Positions 32,616 to 42,865 of a stretch of 64,000 nucleotides of DNA are shown here, piece by piece (position 1 is the first letter of the stretch; every line of letters starts with the position of its first letter). Made by a program: the position numbers and the translations under genes. The notes under the pieces are model-generated. The model was not told where the DNA came from, searched no databases, and saw only the letters and a list, made by a program, of their open reading frames with translations. The stretch comes from Holophagales bacterium (GTDB taxonomy: Bacteria; Acidobacteriota; Thermoanaerobaculia; Multivoradales; Multivoraceae). The stretch is from contig VYDI01000034.1 of the NCBI GenBank assembly GCA_009843505.1, forward strand, positions 124,001 to 188,000. Direction: 5' to 3'.

Positions 32616-34424
32616 TCAGCCCATCTCCTCGACCAGTCTGGTCAGTTCGTCGCTCATCGGCTCCACCGGAGTCTCCTCCACGACCATCTCTCCGTCGGCG
32701 CCCCTGGCGACCCGGATGATCACCTTGCCGAAGTGCTCGTCCTTCCGCGGGTAATCGTCCCGGAACTGGGCCCCCCGGCTCTCGCGCCGCATCAGACCCG
32801 CCCGGGCGACGGCTTCGGACACGACCAGAAGAGGGTGCAGGTCGAGCGCCGTGTGCCAGCCCGGGTTGTACTCGCGGTTGCCGGGCGCGGACACGGCCCT
32901 CGCGCGGTCGCTCAGCCGGCCGATCTCGTCGATCGCCTCCTCCAGTTCGGACTCGATCCGGACGATGCCGACCTTCTCCTGCATCAGGTCCTGGAGTTCG
33001 TGCTGGATCTGATAGGGCCCTTCACCGCCTTCCCGTTCGAGCGGCTCCAGGGCCTCCTTGACCGCGGCAGAGGCGGCAGCCTCGTCGAGCCGGACATCGC
33101 CCTGCTCGCTGGCGAAGGCGGCTGCGTACTCGCCCGCCCGCTTGCCGAACACGAGCAGGTCGGAGAGCGAGTTGCCGCCGAGCCGGTTGGCCCCGTGAAG
33201 CCCCGCCGCGCACTCGCCGGCCGCGAACAGGCCGGGCACGGAGGACATCTGGCTCTCGGCGTCGACGCGAACCCCGCCCATCACGTAGTGCGTCGTCGGC
33301 CCAACCTCCATCTGCTCCTTCGTGATGTCGAGGCCGGCCAGCTCCTTGAACTGGTGGTACATCGAGGGCAGCTTCTTTCTGATGTGCTCCTCGGAGCTGC
33401 TGATCTTCTCCTTGATCCAGGCAATGTCGAGGTAGACGCCGCCGTGGGGCGAGCCCTTGCCGGCCTTGATCTGGTCCACGATGCAGCGGGCGACATGGTC
33501 CCGCGTCAGAAGTTCCGGCGGACGCCGGGCGTCGCGGTCGCCGACAACGTAGCGCCAGCCCTCCTCGGCGCTGTCGGCCGTCTGATCCTTGTAGAGGGGC
33601 GGAATGTCGTCGAACATGAAGCGCTCGCCGTCCGAGTTCAGCAGGATGCCGCCCTCACCCCGCACGCCTTCGGTGACCAGGATGCCGCGCACGCTCGGAG
33701 GCCAGACCATCCCGGTCGGATGGAACTGGACGAACTCCATGTCGATCAGGTCGGCGCCGGCATCGTAGGCCAGCGCGTGGCCGTCGCCGGTGTACTCCCA
33801 ACTGTTGCTGGTGATCTTGAAGGCGCGGCCGATGCCGCCGGTGGCGAGCACGACCGACTTCGCCCGGTAGACCCGAAAGCGCCCGCGCTCCCGATCATAG
33901 GCGAGGGCTCCGGACACCCGGCCGTCGTCCAGCAGCAACCGGAAGACCGTGTACTCCATGTGAAAGTCGATTCCCCGGTGGATGCCGTGATCCTGCAACG
34001 TCCGGATCATCTCGAGCCCAGTGCGGTCGCCAACGTGAGCCAGCCGGGGATAGCGATGGCCGCCGAAGTTCCGCTGCAGGATGCGCCCGTCCTTCGTGCG
34101 GTCGAAAAGGGCGCCCCAGGCCTCGAGTTCCAGGGCCCGCGCCGGCGCCTCCTTCGCGTGAATCTCCGCCATCTTCGGGTTGCTCAGGTACTGGCCACCG
34201 CGCAGCGTGTCGGTGACGTGGACCTTCCAGTCGTCGCGCTCGTCGACGTTGCCGATCGCGGCCGCCATGCCGCCCTCGGCCATCACCGTGTGGGCCTTGC
34301 CGAGCAGGGACTTACAGATCACGCCGCAGGACGCGCCCGCGGCCGAGGCTTCGATCGCCGCGCGCAGCCCGGCGCCACCCGCGCCGACCACCAGCACGTC
34401 GTACTCGTAGGGGGTCTGCTCCAT
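32616..34424 (-). CDS. sdhA: Succinate dehydrogenase/fumarate reductase flavoprotein subunit
   Basis: A 602-residue flavoprotein. It begins with VLVVGAGGAGLRAAIEASAAGA (FAD dinucleotide fold). AHTVMAEGGMAAAIGN contains the His that links FAD covalently. The catalytic segment is TEGVRGEGGILLNSDGERFM, and GANRLGGNSLSDLLVFGKRAG binds the flavin near the C-terminus. The start ATG overlaps the sdhC stop (TGATG), which fixes it; the open frame upstream is not used. It oxidises succinate in the TCA cycle. Which direction it runs cannot be told from sequence. Confidence 0.95.
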   Translation of the reverse strand: MEQTPYEYDVLVVGAGGAGLRAAIEASAAGASCGVICKSLLGKAHTVMAEGGMAAAIGNVDERDDWKVHVTDTLRGGQYLSNPKMAEIHAKEAPARALELEAWGALFDRTKDGRILQRNFGGHRYPRLAHVGDRTGLEMIRTLQDHGIHRGIDFHMEYTVFRLLLDDGRVSGALAYDRERGRFRVYRAKSVVLATGGIGRAFKITSNSWEYTGDGHALAYDAGADLIDMEFVQFHPTGMVWPPSVRGILVTEGVRGEGGILLNSDGERFMFDDIPPLYKDQTADSAEEGWRYVVGDRDARRPPELLTRDHVARCIVDQIKAGKGSPHGGVYLDIAWIKEKISSSEEHIRKKLPSMYHQFKELAGLDITKEQMEVGPTTHYVMGGVRVDAESQMSSVPGLFAAGECAAGLHGANRLGGNSLSDLLVFGKRAGEYAAAFASEQGDVRLDEAAASAAVKEALEPLEREGGEGPYQIQHELQDLMQEKVGIVRIESELEEAIDEIGRLSDRARAVSAPGNREYNPGWHTALDLHPLLVVSEAVARAGLMRRESRGAQFRDDYPRKDEHFGKVIIRVARGADGEMVVEETPVEPMSDELTRLVEEMG

Positions 34425-35224
34425 CAGACGAGCCTGAAGTCCGTCCAGACGCCCATCGAGCAGAGCCGGACGTAGATGTCGGAGAAGGTGACCCAGATCA
34501 GGCTCAACCACGCCCAGGCCATGTGCCGGCGATTCAGGCAGGAGACGCAGCGGTAGCAGGCGCTCTGGAACGGCCGCCCCGCCATCACGTTGCGGAAGCC
34601 GCCGATCACGTGGCGGGTCGAGTGGCAGCCCAGCGCGTAGCCGCTCAGCAGGAGCCAGTTGATCAGGAGAACAAAGGACCCGATGCCGATGCCGAAGGCG
34701 TGGCCGCCGGACGCCGTCTCGAACTCGAACGCCCGGTACACGTCAATCGGGAAGAAGACGAAGATCCAGGCCATCATCGCGAACAGGAAGTAGCGGTGGA
34801 TGTTCTGGACGATCAGCGGAAAGGAGTTCTCGCCCCGGTACGCGTTCCGCGGCTCGCCGACCGCGCAGGCCGGCGGATCGGCCCAGAAGGCCTTGTAGTA
34901 AGCGCCCCGGTAGTAGTAGCAGGTGGCGCGGAAACCCAGCGGCAGGATCAGGATGAACAGAGCCGGCGACTGGGGAACGAAACCCGGCCACCAGCTCGGG
35001 AAGCCATCGAACCAGGCATGGTGCGAGAGACCGAAGACCTCGGGCGAGTACAGCGGCGACAGGTAACCGCCAAACACGTAGTGGTCGGCCTGAAGCGCCG
35101 CCCAGGTCGCGTAGGCGCTTGCGAGACCCAGGCCCACGACAACGGCGCCTGGCTGCAGCCACCAGGCGTCCTGACGCTGCGTCTCACCGAACGATCGCCG
35201 CTTCAGCACGGCGGGGAAAGCCAT
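34424..35224 (-). CDS. sdhC: Succinate dehydrogenase membrane-anchor subunit
   Basis: A 266-residue membrane protein at the head of the sdh operon. At least four to five hydrophobic spans are visible (VVVGLGLASAYATWAAL, FILILPLGFRATCYYY, YFLFAMMAWIFVFFPI, IGSFVLLINWLLLSGYALG, WAWLSLIWVTFSDIYV). Several His residues (VQNIHRYFLF, CHSTRHVIGGF, NRRHMAW) could ligate heme. ATG 35224 is preferred, and the stop overlaps sdhA by one base. This is the single anchor subunit type; I see no SdhD gene. Confidence 0.82.
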   Translation of the reverse strand: MAFPAVLKRRSFGETQRQDAWWLQPGAVVVGLGLASAYATWAALQADHYVFGGYLSPLYSPEVFGLSHHAWFDGFPSWWPGFVPQSPALFILILPLGFRATCYYYRGAYYKAFWADPPACAVGEPRNAYRGENSFPLIVQNIHRYFLFAMMAWIFVFFPIDVYRAFEFETASGGHAFGIGIGSFVLLINWLLLSGYALGCHSTRHVIGGFRNVMAGRPFQSACYRCVSCLNRRHMAWAWLSLIWVTFSDIYVRLCSMGVWTDFRLV

Positions 35225-35378
35225 CTCGGATTGTGTCCTCTCTGGGTCGCTGGATAGAAGTGCGTGGGCGAAGGGCGCGCTCGGCCCGGCGGTGATCATA
35301 GCTACAAAGTCAAAGGCGGTTCGACCCGAAAACCGTACCTCCGTGCCGGCGGCTGTCTGTGATGGAATTGCCGGTCAG

Positions 35379-37451
35379 ATGATCCGGAAACCGCAGATGC
35401 CGGTTCGGACTGGAGTCGGTCTCGTTGCCGCCGCCGTCCTGGCAACGGGATGGTCGTGGGCGCAGGAACCGGCGAGACCCGGCGAAACCCGCGTGGTCCG
35501 CGCCTACTTCGACGATCCCCTGGTCGCCGCCAAAGCGGTCATGTCGCTCGACGCTCTCGAGTCGGAGTACGAGAAGGGCTACATCGTCCTGCGGGCCACC
35601 GAAAAGGACATCGAAACCGCCCGGCGGGCCGGAATGCGGATCGTCGAGGACGACGACTACGTCTCCGTCGCTCTCCCCTCAGAACCACCAACCGAAGCCG
35701 TGCAGGGAACCATCGCGGGGTTCCCGTGCTATCGCACGGTCGAGGCGACCTACGCAAGCGCCCAGGCAATAGCCCTTGAACACCCGAAACTCGCCTCCTG
35801 GAGACGGGCCGGAAGGTCATGGAAGAAGGTGCAGAGAGCGGGAGACGGGTACGTCATGCGAGTGCTCCGCCTGACGAACTCGGAAACCCCGGGTCCCAAG
35901 CCGACCCTCTTCATCACCTCGGCGCTCCACGCCCGGGAGTACACGACCGCCGAACTCGCCCTGCGCTTCGCCGAGCACCTCGCGGACTCGTACGAGACGG
36001 ACGCCGACGTGCGGTGGCTGCTGGACCACCAGGAAGTCCACATCCTGCTGCAGGCGAATCCGGACGGGAGGAAGCGGGCCGAGGAGGGTCTGCTGTGGCG
36101 CAAGAACCACAATACGAGCCACTGTCCCCATTCATGGGCGGGAGTCGATCTGAACCGCAACTTCGACTTCAGGTGGGGCGAGGCGGGCTCCACCACCAAC
36201 GAGTGCAGCACCGTGTACCGCGGGCTGTCGCCTGCCTCCGAGCCGGAGACGCAGGTCATCCAGAAGTACATGGCGAACCTGTTTCCTGACGCTCGGGGCC
36301 GAGGCGACGAGGATGCGGCCGCGACCGACACCTCGGGCGTCGTCCTCGACATCCATAGCCACGGGCGTCTCATCCTCTGGCCCTGGGGCCATACCCACGA
36401 CCCGGCGCCGAACGGCACGGCGCTCCAGACCCTCGGCCGGAAGCTCGCGTACTTCAACGGCTACACGCCGCTTCAGGCCATCGGTCTCTATCCGGTGAGC
36501 GGCGCCACCGAGGACTACGGCTACGGCGTTCTCGGCCGTGCCTCCTTTACCTACGAACTGGGTACGACGTTCTTCGAGAACTGCGGCAGCTTCGACCACT
36601 CCATTCTGGACGACAACCTGGAGTCGCTGCTCTACGCCTTCAAGGTGGCACGGACGCCGTACCTGACTCCGGCAGGCCCGGACGTTCGAAACCTGAATCT
36701 GAGCGGCCGTGCCTCGACGACCGGCGTGGCGGCGGGGTCGCCGGTCCGCCTCTCCGCGATCCTCGACGACACGCGCTACCAGGACAGCAACGGCGCCGAA
36801 CCGACGCAGCACATCGCCGCCGGCGAGTACTACGTTGACGTGCCGCCCTGGGATCCGGGCGCAACCGCGAACGCCATGTACGCCTACGATCGCGCCTTCG
36901 ACAGCCGCACGGAAACCGCCAGCGCGACCATCGACACCTCCGGCCTGGCGACCGGCCGGCACACCGTCTTCGTCCGAGCGAAAGACGCCGACGGCAACTG
37001 GGGCGCGGTCAGCGCGGTCTTCCTGTTCGTCGAGAACGCCGACGACGCCGGCAACGATGACAAGGAGCCGGACGACGGCGAAGACGGCCGTTGCGCGGTG
37101 GACGAGAACACAGTTTGCCTCCACGACGCCCGTTACGAGGTACGTGTCACCTGGCTGGCCGGGAACGGTCGGACCGGAGCCGCAAGGGCCGCCGGCTCCG
37201 CAACGGAGGACGCGGGCCTGTTCTGGTTCTTCGACCCGGACAACTGGGAGGTCCTGATCAAGGTGCTGGACGGCTGTCGCCTGAACGACCACGTCTGGGT
37301 GTATGGCGCCTCGACGACGGACCTCGGCTACATCATTCGCGTTACCGACACCGCGACGGGCCTCGAGAAGACGTACCGGAACGAACCGGGCGTGCCGGCC
37401 CCGGCAATCACCGACGCGACGGCTTTCCCGGACGGCTGCCGCCCACCATAG
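35379..37451 (+). CDS. Exported M14 zinc carboxypeptidase with C-terminal domain
   Basis: A protein of about 690 residues. A signal peptide (GLVAAAVLATGWSWAQ) precedes a propeptide-like region and an M14 catalytic domain. HARE (about residue 184) is the HxxE zinc motif; VDLNRNFDFRW and NPDGR bind substrate; DIHSHGR supplies the third ligand; Glu in TYELGTTFFENCG is catalytic. Residues 430-560 are probably an Ig-like domain. The final ~120 residues are a domain also in the spondin-like protein at 43991 (see finding). ATG 35379 chosen over an upstream start at 35292; an ATG at 35397 is also possible. Confidence 0.85.
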   Translation: MIRKPQMPVRTGVGLVAAAVLATGWSWAQEPARPGETRVVRAYFDDPLVAAKAVMSLDALESEYEKGYIVLRATEKDIETARRAGMRIVEDDDYVSVALPSEPPTEAVQGTIAGFPCYRTVEATYASAQAIALEHPKLASWRRAGRSWKKVQRAGDGYVMRVLRLTNSETPGPKPTLFITSALHAREYTTAELALRFAEHLADSYETDADVRWLLDHQEVHILLQANPDGRKRAEEGLLWRKNHNTSHCPHSWAGVDLNRNFDFRWGEAGSTTNECSTVYRGLSPASEPETQVIQKYMANLFPDARGRGDEDAAATDTSGVVLDIHSHGRLILWPWGHTHDPAPNGTALQTLGRKLAYFNGYTPLQAIGLYPVSGATEDYGYGVLGRASFTYELGTTFFENCGSFDHSILDDNLESLLYAFKVARTPYLTPAGPDVRNLNLSGRASTTGVAAGSPVRLSAILDDTRYQDSNGAEPTQHIAAGEYYVDVPPWDPGATANAMYAYDRAFDSRTETASATIDTSGLATGRHTVFVRAKDADGNWGAVSAVFLFVENADDAGNDDKEPDDGEDGRCAVDENTVCLHDARYEVRVTWLAGNGRTGAARAAGSATEDAGLFWFFDPDNWEVLIKVLDGCRLNDHVWVYGASTTDLGYIIRVTDTATGLEKTYRNEPGVPAPAITDATAFPDGCRPP

Positions 37452-37452
37452 G

Positions 37453-37467
37453 CGCGAGCGACTCGCG
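37453..37467. terminator. Short hairpin after M14 peptidase stop
   Basis: CGCGAG-CGA-CTCGCG directly follows the TAG stop at 37449-37451. The MATE gene ends on the other strand at 37489. The stem is perfect but only 6 bp and lacks a T-run. Confidence 0.35.
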
Positions 37468-37488
37468 TAGACCGACAGCCGAATCGAC

Positions 37489-38910
37489 TCAGAGTGCTGG
37501 CGAGGAGCGGAGGTCGTCCATCTCGGACACGCCCGTCTCTGCGCCGCTTCCCGCCCGCTCCGCATCCAGCAGGGAGGCGCCCCGTTCGATCCAGGTCCGG
37601 CCGCGCACCCGGACAGCAAGCAGGGCTGCCAGCAGCCCTACGTGGACGATGAAGCAGCTCCAGGCGCCGACCAGGCCCCAGTTCCGCGTGGCGAAGAACA
37701 CGAGCGGCACGAAAACGAGCCAGGCCACGCCGATGTTCACGACCATCGGGTAGGTCGTGTCCCCGGCACCCCGAAGCGCGCCGGAGTAGATGTTGAACGG
37801 CAGTTCGAAGATCAGGCACAGGGTGGCGATCAGAAACAGCGGCCGGGCGTACGGCAGAAGCGCGGCAAGGTCGCCTGCCTCCCGCGCGAACAACTGCATC
37901 AGCCACCCGGGGAACCCGACGTAGACGACGGCCATGATCGCCATCGCCCCGTAGCCCAGCCACATCACCCGACGAACGACGACACGTACGTCGTCCAGCT
38001 GTCTCGCGCCCAGGCACTGGCCGACCAGCGTCGTGCAGCCGACGGCCAGCGCGACCGCGAGCATGAAGGAAACGGACCAGGCGTGAATCACGGCATTCGT
38101 CGCAGCCATCTCCGCGTCACCCAGGTTCGCCACGAGGGCCGTGAAGACGCTGATTCCCCCCATCTCCATGAACACCTGGACCCCGATCGGCAGGCTGACG
38201 CGGAGCATCTGGCCGAGAAGGGCCGCCTCTGGCGGCCGAGGACGGGTCGCACCGTAGTCGCGCCCAATCTTCGTCGCCAGCACTCCGGCCAGCAGCCCCA
38301 GCGCGACGAGAAACTGGGCGATCACCGTACCGACCGCGGTGCCAGCGGCCCCAAGCTCCGGGAATCCCCAGACACCGAAGATGAGCAGGTAGTTCAGCCC
38401 GCAGTTCAGGGCCAGCTGAATCAGCCCCGCGAACATGGGAACCTCGGTGCGTCCGAGTCCGCGGTAGTAGTTCTCCGCAACGAGGAAGATCATCAACCCC
38501 ACGGCGGCGCCAAGCCGCACCTCGGTGTAGTCCGTGGCGATCGCCTGCACTTCCGCCGACGCGCCCATCACGCGGAACGCCCAGCCAGACAACGGCGCCG
38601 CGAGCAGGACGAGAACGCCCGCGCCGGCGGCCAGGTAGAGACCTTGCCAGAAAGCGACGCCGACCCGGTCCTTCTTGCCGGCGCCGAAGAACTGGGCGAC
38701 GAAGGTGTTCACGCCCTGCAGCAGGCCGACGAAGAAACCGAGCAGCCACCAGGAGATGATCGCACCCAGGCCGACCCCGGCCAGGGCGACGACGCCAAGG
38801 CGCCCGACCATCATCGCATCGATCAGACCCATCGCCGTGTGGGTCATCTGCGTGATGACGACCGGCCCCGCCAGCGCAAGGATGCGCCGATAGGAGATGT
38901 CGATGTTCAT
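37489..38910 (-). CDS. MATE family efflux transporter
   Basis: A 473-residue transporter with 12 predicted spans. It begins LALAGPVVITQMTHTAMGLIDAMMVGRLG, the MATE/NorM opening, and the second half repeats the fold (LRVSLPIGVQVFMEMGGISVFTAL). It should export drugs or metabolites by Na+ or H+ antiport. The C-terminal 20 residues (ERAGSGAETGVSEMDDLRS) are hydrophilic. The start is ATG without a clear ribosome-binding site. The substrate cannot be inferred. Confidence 0.9.
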   Translation of the reverse strand: MNIDISYRRILALAGPVVITQMTHTAMGLIDAMMVGRLGVVALAGVGLGAIISWWLLGFFVGLLQGVNTFVAQFFGAGKKDRVGVAFWQGLYLAAGAGVLVLLAAPLSGWAFRVMGASAEVQAIATDYTEVRLGAAVGLMIFLVAENYYRGLGRTEVPMFAGLIQLALNCGLNYLLIFGVWGFPELGAAGTAVGTVIAQFLVALGLLAGVLATKIGRDYGATRPRPPEAALLGQMLRVSLPIGVQVFMEMGGISVFTALVANLGDAEMAATNAVIHAWSVSFMLAVALAVGCTTLVGQCLGARQLDDVRVVVRRVMWLGYGAMAIMAVVYVGFPGWLMQLFAREAGDLAALLPYARPLFLIATLCLIFELPFNIYSGALRGAGDTTYPMVVNIGVAWLVFVPLVFFATRNWGLVGAWSCFIVHVGLLAALLAVRVRGRTWIERGASLLDAERAGSGAETGVSEMDDLRSSPAL

Positions 38911-38933
38911 GGCTCGTTTCTGTGTGAAGTGGT

Positions 38934-39638
38934 TCAGGATTCGACAAGAAGCGCTTCGAACTGCGCCGCCATGCGCGGTCCCGCCCCTTCGTCTTCGTGC
39001 TTGAAGAAGACGTAAGTCTCGCGCCAGGGTTGCCGCCGAATCCTGTCGGCCCAGGCGCGAAGCGCCGTCTCGTCGTAGTCCTCGCGGCGAAGCCGAAGAT
39101 AGCCGAAGTCCGCGGTCGCCACCAGCGGCGCGTCATGGTCGCTCCCGCTGTCGGCGATGCACAGCGAAGCGCCTGCACCTGCAAGTAGCGCGAACACCTC
39201 GTCGTCGAACCAACTGGCATGGCGGAACTCGAACGCGGCGCGCATCCCGTCTGGCAGCAGGCCGAGAAAACTCGCCAGCTGATCGATATCGCACCGGAGG
39301 TATGGCGGCAACTGGAAGAGGAAGGGGCCGAGACGTTCGCCCAGCACTTCCGCGGTGCGAAACAGGTAGTTGACCGAGTCCCCGGCGTCCTTGAGCCGTT
39401 GCTGGTGCGTGATCCGGCGCGACGCCTTCAGCGCGAAACGAAAGGTGTCGGGAACCGTGTCGCGCCACCGCTCCAGCAGATCCGCCTTCGGCATGCGGTA
39501 GAAAGTGTTGTTGATCTCCACCGAGCCGAGCCTGGAGGCATAGAACGAGAGCATGTCCGGCCGCTTCGTTCCGGCCGGGTAGAAGGGGCCCGTCCAGGCG
39601 GGGTACGAGAAACCGCTCGTGCCGGTACGGACCCGCAT
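38934..39638 (-). CDS. DUF72 family protein
   Basis: A 234-residue TIM-barrel-like protein of the DUF72 family: [49 protein letters not shown] and [13 protein letters not shown] are characteristic. Function unproven in bacteria. ATG start. Its gene lies immediately upstream of the MATE transporter on the same strand with 23 bases between, so co-transcription is possible. It sits between rpoD and the exporter. Confidence 0.9.
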   Translation of the reverse strand: MRVRTGTSGFSYPAWTGPFYPAGTKRPDMLSFYASRLGSVEINNTFYRMPKADLLERWRDTVPDTFRFALKASRRITHQQRLKDAGDSVNYLFRTAEVLGERLGPFLFQLPPYLRCDIDQLASFLGLLPDGMRAAFEFRHASWFDDEVFALLAGAGASLCIADSGSDHDAPLVATADFGYLRLRREDYDETALRAWADRIRRQPWRETYVFFKHEDEGAGPRMAAQFEALLVES

Positions 39639-39680
39639 GCCTGACTCACTGCAGGGGATGGGACGCGACGTGACGACGCG

Positions 39681-41405
39681 CTACGCGCCGTCGTCGAGGA
39701 ACGGGCGCAGTTTGCGCGCCCAGTCCGGGTGCCGGAGCTTGCGCAGCGCCTTGGACTCGATCTGGCGGATGCGTTCGCGTGTGACGTTGAACGACTTGCC
39801 GACCTCCTCCAGGGTGTGCTCCGATCCTTCGCCGACGCCGAAGCGCATCCGCAGCACCAACTCTTCGCGCGGCGACAGCGAACGCAGCACGTTGCCGGTC
39901 TGCTCGCGCAGGTTGGCCGAGATGACCTCGTCGATCGGCGACGGCGAGTTCTTGTCCTCGATGAAGTCGCCGAGGTGGGAATCCTCCTCTTCTCCGACCG
40001 GAGTCTCGAGCGACACCGGGGCCTGCGCGATCTTCATGATCTTGCGCACCTTGGAGGCGGGGAGATCCATGTGCTCACCAATCTCCTCGGCCGTGGGCTC
40101 GCGCCCGAGCTCCTGGACCAGCGACCGCGAGGTGCGGGTCAGCTTGTTGATGTTCTCGATCATGTGCACCGGGATGCGGATCGTCCGCGACTGATCGGCG
40201 ATCGCCCGCGCCACGGCCTGGCGGATCCACCAGGTGGCATAGGTCGAGAACTTGTAGCCGCGGCGATACTCGAACTTCTCGACCGCCTTCATCAGGCCGA
40301 TGTTCCCCTCCTGGATCAGGTCCAGGAACTGGAGACCCCGGTTCGTGTACTTCTTGGCGATCGAGACGACCAGGCGCAGGTTCGACATGATGAGCTGCTC
40401 CTTGGCGCGCTCGCTCAACGCCTCGCCGCGCTTGACCTTGGCCACCATCGCCCGCAGTTCTCCCTGCTTGACGAAGTGGCGCAACTCGAGCTTCCTCACC
40501 TCTTCGCGATACTTCTGGATGCGCCGGCGATGGAGCGCCCTGAGTTCCTCGTTGTTTTCGCGCTCAAGCGCCACCTGGGCCCTGCTGATGTCGCGCTCGC
40601 TGCGGCGGAACCGGTTGTCGATCAACTTGACCAGGTCGACTACGCGATTGCGGTCCGGACCCGTGAAACCCAGCTCCACGATCAGGGCGGAGGCCCGCTC
40701 CTCCAGGCGATCGATATCCCGCGCGATCTCCTGGAAGCGGTCGCCGCGGGGGCTGTAGCGCTTCTGCCGGCGACGGGTGCGGTCGAGTTCCTCTTCCAGC
40801 TCCTGCATCTTCTCGAACACGCCGACGCGCTTGGCGATCCGCTTGTGGCCGTTCTGGTCCAGCAGGGAAATGGGATGCTCGATCTCCACCAGCTGGGACA
40901 GCGGCTTCGCGTTCTTGCGGTCCGCGAGCTCGGTCATCGCCAGCAACCGCGTCATCAAGTCGGCGTTGCGCGCCATCGCCTGGAAGATGAGCCACTCGCC
41001 GTCCTCGAGGGCGCGCGCGATCTCGACCTCACCGTCGCGGTCCAGCAGCGGGACGGTGCTCATCTCCCGCAGGTACATCCGCACCGGATCGCTGGTGTTC
41101 AGCGGCTCGGTGACCGTCGGCGTCGCGGGATCCTCGTCCGCCTTCTCGATCTCGAGCGTGACCGTCTCGTCGAGGTTCGCCACGTACCAGCCCGGCCGCC
41201 GGATCACGCCGACGCGCAACTCGCGCAGGCGGTCGTACAGCTCGTTGATCTCGGCTTCGACGCCGACCATGTCGGCCGGCATCATGTCGTGGATCTCGTC
41301 GTTGAGGAGATACGTCTTCGCCTTGCCCAGCTCGAAGAGCTGGCGAATGGACGAGTATCTCGCCTCCAGGGGCTTGTTCACGTCCTTGACTGGGGCTACT
41401 GCCAT
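39681..41405 (-). CDS. rpoD: Primary RNA polymerase sigma factor (sigma-70)
   Basis: A 574-residue sigma factor. Region 1.1-like N-terminus ([21 protein letters not shown]), region 1.2 ([16 protein letters not shown]), a non-conserved helical insert of about 180 residues (residues 120-310), region 2 ([40 protein letters not shown]), region 3, and region 4 ([38 protein letters not shown]). All parts for -10 and -35 recognition are intact. ATG 41405 ([10 protein letters not shown]) has a GGAG upstream, so I preferred it to the longer frame. No dnaG or rpsU neighbour is seen. Confidence 0.96.
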   Translation of the reverse strand: MAVAPVKDVNKPLEARYSSIRQLFELGKAKTYLLNDEIHDMMPADMVGVEAEINELYDRLRELRVGVIRRPGWYVANLDETVTLEIEKADEDPATPTVTEPLNTSDPVRMYLREMSTVPLLDRDGEVEIARALEDGEWLIFQAMARNADLMTRLLAMTELADRKNAKPLSQLVEIEHPISLLDQNGHKRIAKRVGVFEKMQELEEELDRTRRRQKRYSPRGDRFQEIARDIDRLEERASALIVELGFTGPDRNRVVDLVKLIDNRFRRSERDISRAQVALERENNEELRALHRRRIQKYREEVRKLELRHFVKQGELRAMVAKVKRGEALSERAKEQLIMSNLRLVVSIAKKYTNRGLQFLDLIQEGNIGLMKAVEKFEYRRGYKFSTYATWWIRQAVARAIADQSRTIRIPVHMIENINKLTRTSRSLVQELGREPTAEEIGEHMDLPASKVRKIMKIAQAPVSLETPVGEEEDSHLGDFIEDKNSPSPIDEVISANLREQTGNVLRSLSPREELVLRMRFGVGEGSEHTLEEVGKSFNVTRERIRQIESKALRKLRHPDWARKLRPFLDDGA

Positions 41406-41625
41406 CTTCGGTCTCCAGGTAAGGGCCAAGCAGAGGGAACTCGGCAGCGGCGGCGCCGAAAGCCGTCCATGTCGATCTCAACCTGCACACTTCCCCGCCC
41501 GCCGAGGGAGCGCCTCAGCGAACCGGGAACCATTGAGCGCCGACTGCGCACAAGTGTAGCAGTATGAAGACGATCAACGACTCCGTTGTGTTTCGCTCCC
41601 GCTTCCTCTCTCGTCCGCAGGTCGC

Positions 41626-41844
41626 CTATGGGGCATCCGGTCCGTCCTTCTCAACCGTTGCAGGCGTTGCTGTTCTTCCCCGCTGCCGCAAGTCTCCTCT
41701 CCCTCGCTGGCGCAGGGCCTCACGGAGCAGATACTCAATCTGTCCATTGACGCTCCGCAACTCCGCGGCCGCGAGCCGCTGAAGTTCCTCGAACACGCCG
41801 AAGTCGAGACGCAGGAGGAACGCCTTGCGCGGAGGGGCACCCAC
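41626..41844 (-). CDS. Ribbon-helix-helix (Arc/MetJ-type) DNA-binding protein
   Basis: This 72-residue small protein (GTG start) contains RKAFLLRLDFGVFEELQRL followed by RSVNGQIEYLLREALRQRG, the classic strand-helix-helix pattern of Arc-type regulators. AAGGGG precedes the GTG by about 7 bases. A longer start at 41916 would run into the SPFH gene, so the short form is preferred. It follows the SPFH gene by 17 bases on the same strand and likely forms an operon. It may bind the GATAT palindrome at 42803-42832. Confidence 0.7.
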   Translation of the reverse strand: MGAPPRKAFLLRLDFGVFEELQRLAAAELRSVNGQIEYLLREALRQRGRGDLRQRGRTATPATVEKDGPDAP

Positions 41845-41861
41845 CGTACAGCCCCTTCCGT

Positions 41862-42749
41862 CTACGGATAGAGCGTGCCGGTGTTCACAACCGGCTGCGT
41901 ATGGCGATCGCTGCACAGCACGGCCAGCAGGTTGCTGACCATCGCGGCCTTCCGCTCGTCGTCGAGGTGAACGACATCCTTCTCGCTCAGCATGTTCAGC
42001 GCCTGCTCCACCATGCCGACCGCGCCATCGACGATCTGGGCCCGCGCGGCAACCACCGCCGCGGCCTGCTGCCGTTGCAGCATCGCGGCGGCGATCTCCG
42101 CCGCGTAGGCCAGGTGACTGATCCGGGCCTCGATCACCTCGACCCCGGCCGTCGCCAATCGCTCCTGGACCTCACCGCGGAGACGCTCGGAGATCTCGGC
42201 GGTGTGATGCGACAGGGAGACTTCACCCTCGCTGTGTGCATCGTAGGGGTAGCCCGTCGCCATGTTGCGCAGCGCGGCCTCGCTCTGGACCTGCACGTAG
42301 TCCTCGTAGTCGTCGACGTTGAAGAGCGCCTCGGCGCTGTCCGTCACGCGCCAGACAACGACCGCGCCGATCTCGATCGGGTTGCCGGCGTTGTCGTTCA
42401 CCTTCAGCTTCCCGGTCTCGAAGTTCCTCGTCCGGACCGACACCCGCCGCTTGCTGAGAAACGGATTCGCCCACCGAAGCCCGGTGTCGTAGACGCTGCC
42501 CCGGTACGAACCGAAGAGCTGGAGAACCTTCGCCTCGTTCGGATGGACCATGAACAGCCCGAACAGCAGCAACACGAGAACCGGAATGCACACCGCGCAG
42601 AAGATGACGACGGGGATGACCCGCCAGATCCCGAAGACGGCGATCCCGGCACCTGCGAGAAGGATGAGGAGGAGGAGCAGGCACAGCATGCCGACGCCCG
42701 ACGTGACCGAGAGACGCTTCTCCCGATGCTCTACCATCTGTTGTTCCAT
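41862..42749 (-). CDS. SPFH/stomatin-like membrane protein
   Basis: A 295-residue protein with two close hydrophobic segments at the N-terminus ([21 protein letters not shown] and [20 protein letters not shown]). The SPFH/band-7 domain follows: [53 protein letters not shown] and [41 protein letters not shown]. The rest is a helical tail. The likely role is membrane scaffolding. The ATG is divergent from a kinase gene, and the GATAT palindrome lies in the shared promoter region. Confidence 0.85.
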   Translation of the reverse strand: MEQQMVEHREKRLSVTSGVGMLCLLLLLILLAGAGIAVFGIWRVIPVVIFCAVCIPVLVLLLFGLFMVHPNEAKVLQLFGSYRGSVYDTGLRWANPFLSKRRVSVRTRNFETGKLKVNDNAGNPIEIGAVVVWRVTDSAEALFNVDDYEDYVQVQSEAALRNMATGYPYDAHSEGEVSLSHHTAEISERLRGEVQERLATAGVEVIEARISHLAYAAEIAAAMLQRQQAAAVVAARAQIVDGAVGMVEQALNMLSEKDVVHLDDERKAAMVSNLLAVLCSDRHTQPVVNTGTLYP

Positions 42750-42802
42750 TCGTTGGCGACTCCCTTGATCACGCGGCCGACGAAGCGGGCCGCTGTTGTT
42801 GT

Positions 42803-42832
42803 CGATATGAGAGTGATATCATACTTATATCG
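42803..42832. promoter_or_regulatory. 30-bp GATAT imperfect palindrome between divergent SPFH and kinase genes
   Basis: The sequence runs CGATAT...TGATATCA...ATATCG. Both outer arms (CGATAT/ATATCG) and the central TGATATCA are palindromic, with four mismatched positions on each side. It is the only strongly AT-rich spot in this area and lies 54 bases upstream of the SPFH ATG and 34 before the kinase TTG. It is a good candidate for an operator of the ribbon-helix-helix protein, and may include -10 elements. Confidence 0.5.
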
Positions 42833-42865
42833 TACCGGCCAACTCGTCGGCCGGCCGACACTGTC

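Noticed and set aside
41564..41782. Short plus-strand frame starting MKTINDSVVF
   Set aside because: It overlaps the ribbon-helix-helix gene on the other strand and shows no motif; the RHH reading is far better supported.
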